From positions 1 through 33,023 of the forward strand of contig LJUX01000031.1 in assembly GCA_001304155.1 (NCBI GenBank): 33,023 nt of DNA, given 5' to 3'. Positions 32,771 to 33,023 of the stretch are shown here, piece after piece. The stretch is from a candidate division Zixibacteria bacterium SM23_73_3 (GTDB taxonomy: Bacteria > Zixibacteria > MSB-5A5 > SM1-73). The number at the start of each line of letters is the position of its first letter. The stretch's first letter is position 1. The notes beneath the pieces were generated by a model. That model ran no database searches. It worked only from the letters and a program-made list of their open reading frames with translations, and was not told the origin of the DNA. Made by a program: the position numbers and the translations under genes.

Positions 32771-33023
32771 GTCGAACCTTGTGGCTGTCCGCGGACCTGG
32801 TTCGCGTAGGCAAGCCTTCACGGCTTGGCGCCAAGGCATGAAGCCTCGGCTACGCGCTAATTCGACCTAATTTTGAATTTTGAATTGCAATTTTGCATTT
32901 TGCTTTTTGGTCTTTGAATTTACGTATGGTTTGGCACCGAGGCATGAAGCCTCGGCTACGCTCTTTCTGGAATTCAAGCCCGCCTTGGTGGGATCTGCGA
33001 CTTCAGCTTGACCAACGGTTCAC
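32771..33023. other. Repeat-rich non-coding sequence replacing the 5' part of clpB
   Basis: About 250 bp up to the window edge with no ORF of merit. It contains a GTCCGCGGAC palindrome, a caagcc-ttcac-ggcttg hairpin, two copies of a 31-nt palindromic unit, and a low-complexity ttttgaattttgaattgc stretch between them. Confidence 0.65.
32825..32961. repeat. Two copies of a 31-nt palindromic unit
   Basis: ttggcgccaaggcatgaagcctcggctacgc (32825-32855) and its copy at 32931-32961 differ at two positions and are 106 nt apart. The second contains the perfect hairpin ccgaggc-atga... with gcctcgg. The end gctacgc recalls the tagcgga/tccgcta arms of the element at 19894-19951. Confidence 0.65.

Noticed and set aside
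1-33023. CRISPR array or defence island
   Set aside because: No regularly spaced repeats with variable spacers and no cas, restriction-modification or toxin-antitoxin genes were seen; the repeats present are isolated palindromes or tandem domain repeats.

Overview
The window is about 33 kb of a Gram-negative-type bacterial chromosome. Secreted and envelope proteins carry a type I dockerin-like C-terminus (M14 peptidase) and a T9SS/FlgD-like C-terminal sorting domain (969-aa repeat protein). A Bacteroidetes-type Ig-like lipoprotein, CcmF and 2-oxoacid:ferredoxin oxidoreductase genes are also present. Together these fit a member of the FCB group or a related candidate phylum; the dockerin style recalls Zixibacteria-like genomes. 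That placement is inference from domain content, not from a search. Intergenic regions are rich in small inverted repeats, and TTG is used often as a start codon with a good Shine-Dalgarno sequence.

Layout. 1-519 (minus): ferredoxin-like delta subunit followed by the cut-off alpha subunit of a 2-oxoacid:ferredoxin oxidoreductase. 520-1263: gene-free, with several mutually compatible or competing hairpins. 1264-1991 (minus): a 63-aa zinc-ribbon protein and a small four-helix DMT/SMR-like membrane protein. 2359-6491 (plus): a large secreted M14 carboxypeptidase-like protein with dockerin, then a membrane-anchored OB-fold-like protein. 6595-6720: a possible small RNA (promoter plus strong terminator, no ORF). 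6745-13746 (minus): a secreted repeat protein with a sorting domain, an Ig-like lipoprotein and a large TPR protein. 14017-17831 (plus): an OPT-family oligopeptide transporter, an M29-type aminopeptidase (plausibly a peptide uptake and hydrolysis pair) and a small lipoprotein. 17856-20903 (minus): a GGDDF diguanylate-cyclase-like protein, XerD recombinase and a UbiA prenyltransferase. 21215-23431 (plus): CcmF.

23696-29781 (minus) is the conserved housekeeping cluster rplM-rpsI-rpsB-tsf-pyrH-frr-uppS-cdsA, with a good promoter ahead of rplM. 29872-31707 (minus) is an asparagine synthetase-like protein whose N-terminal glutaminase lacks the catalytic cysteine. 31829-32770 (minus) holds a TPR lipoprotein and the 3' end of clpB. 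The clpB frame stops matching abruptly inside the conserved DDGRLTD motif and is replaced by repeat-rich non-coding sequence up to the window edge.

I found no CRISPR array, rRNA, tRNA, phage module, IS transposase or obvious defence system. The most unusual items are the interrupted clpB, the glutaminase-dead asparagine synthetase, the candidate small RNA, the alternative-fold hairpin cluster at 932-986 and a 23-nt element shared between the rplM promoter and a distant intergenic region. None of these amounts to a demonstrated new system.
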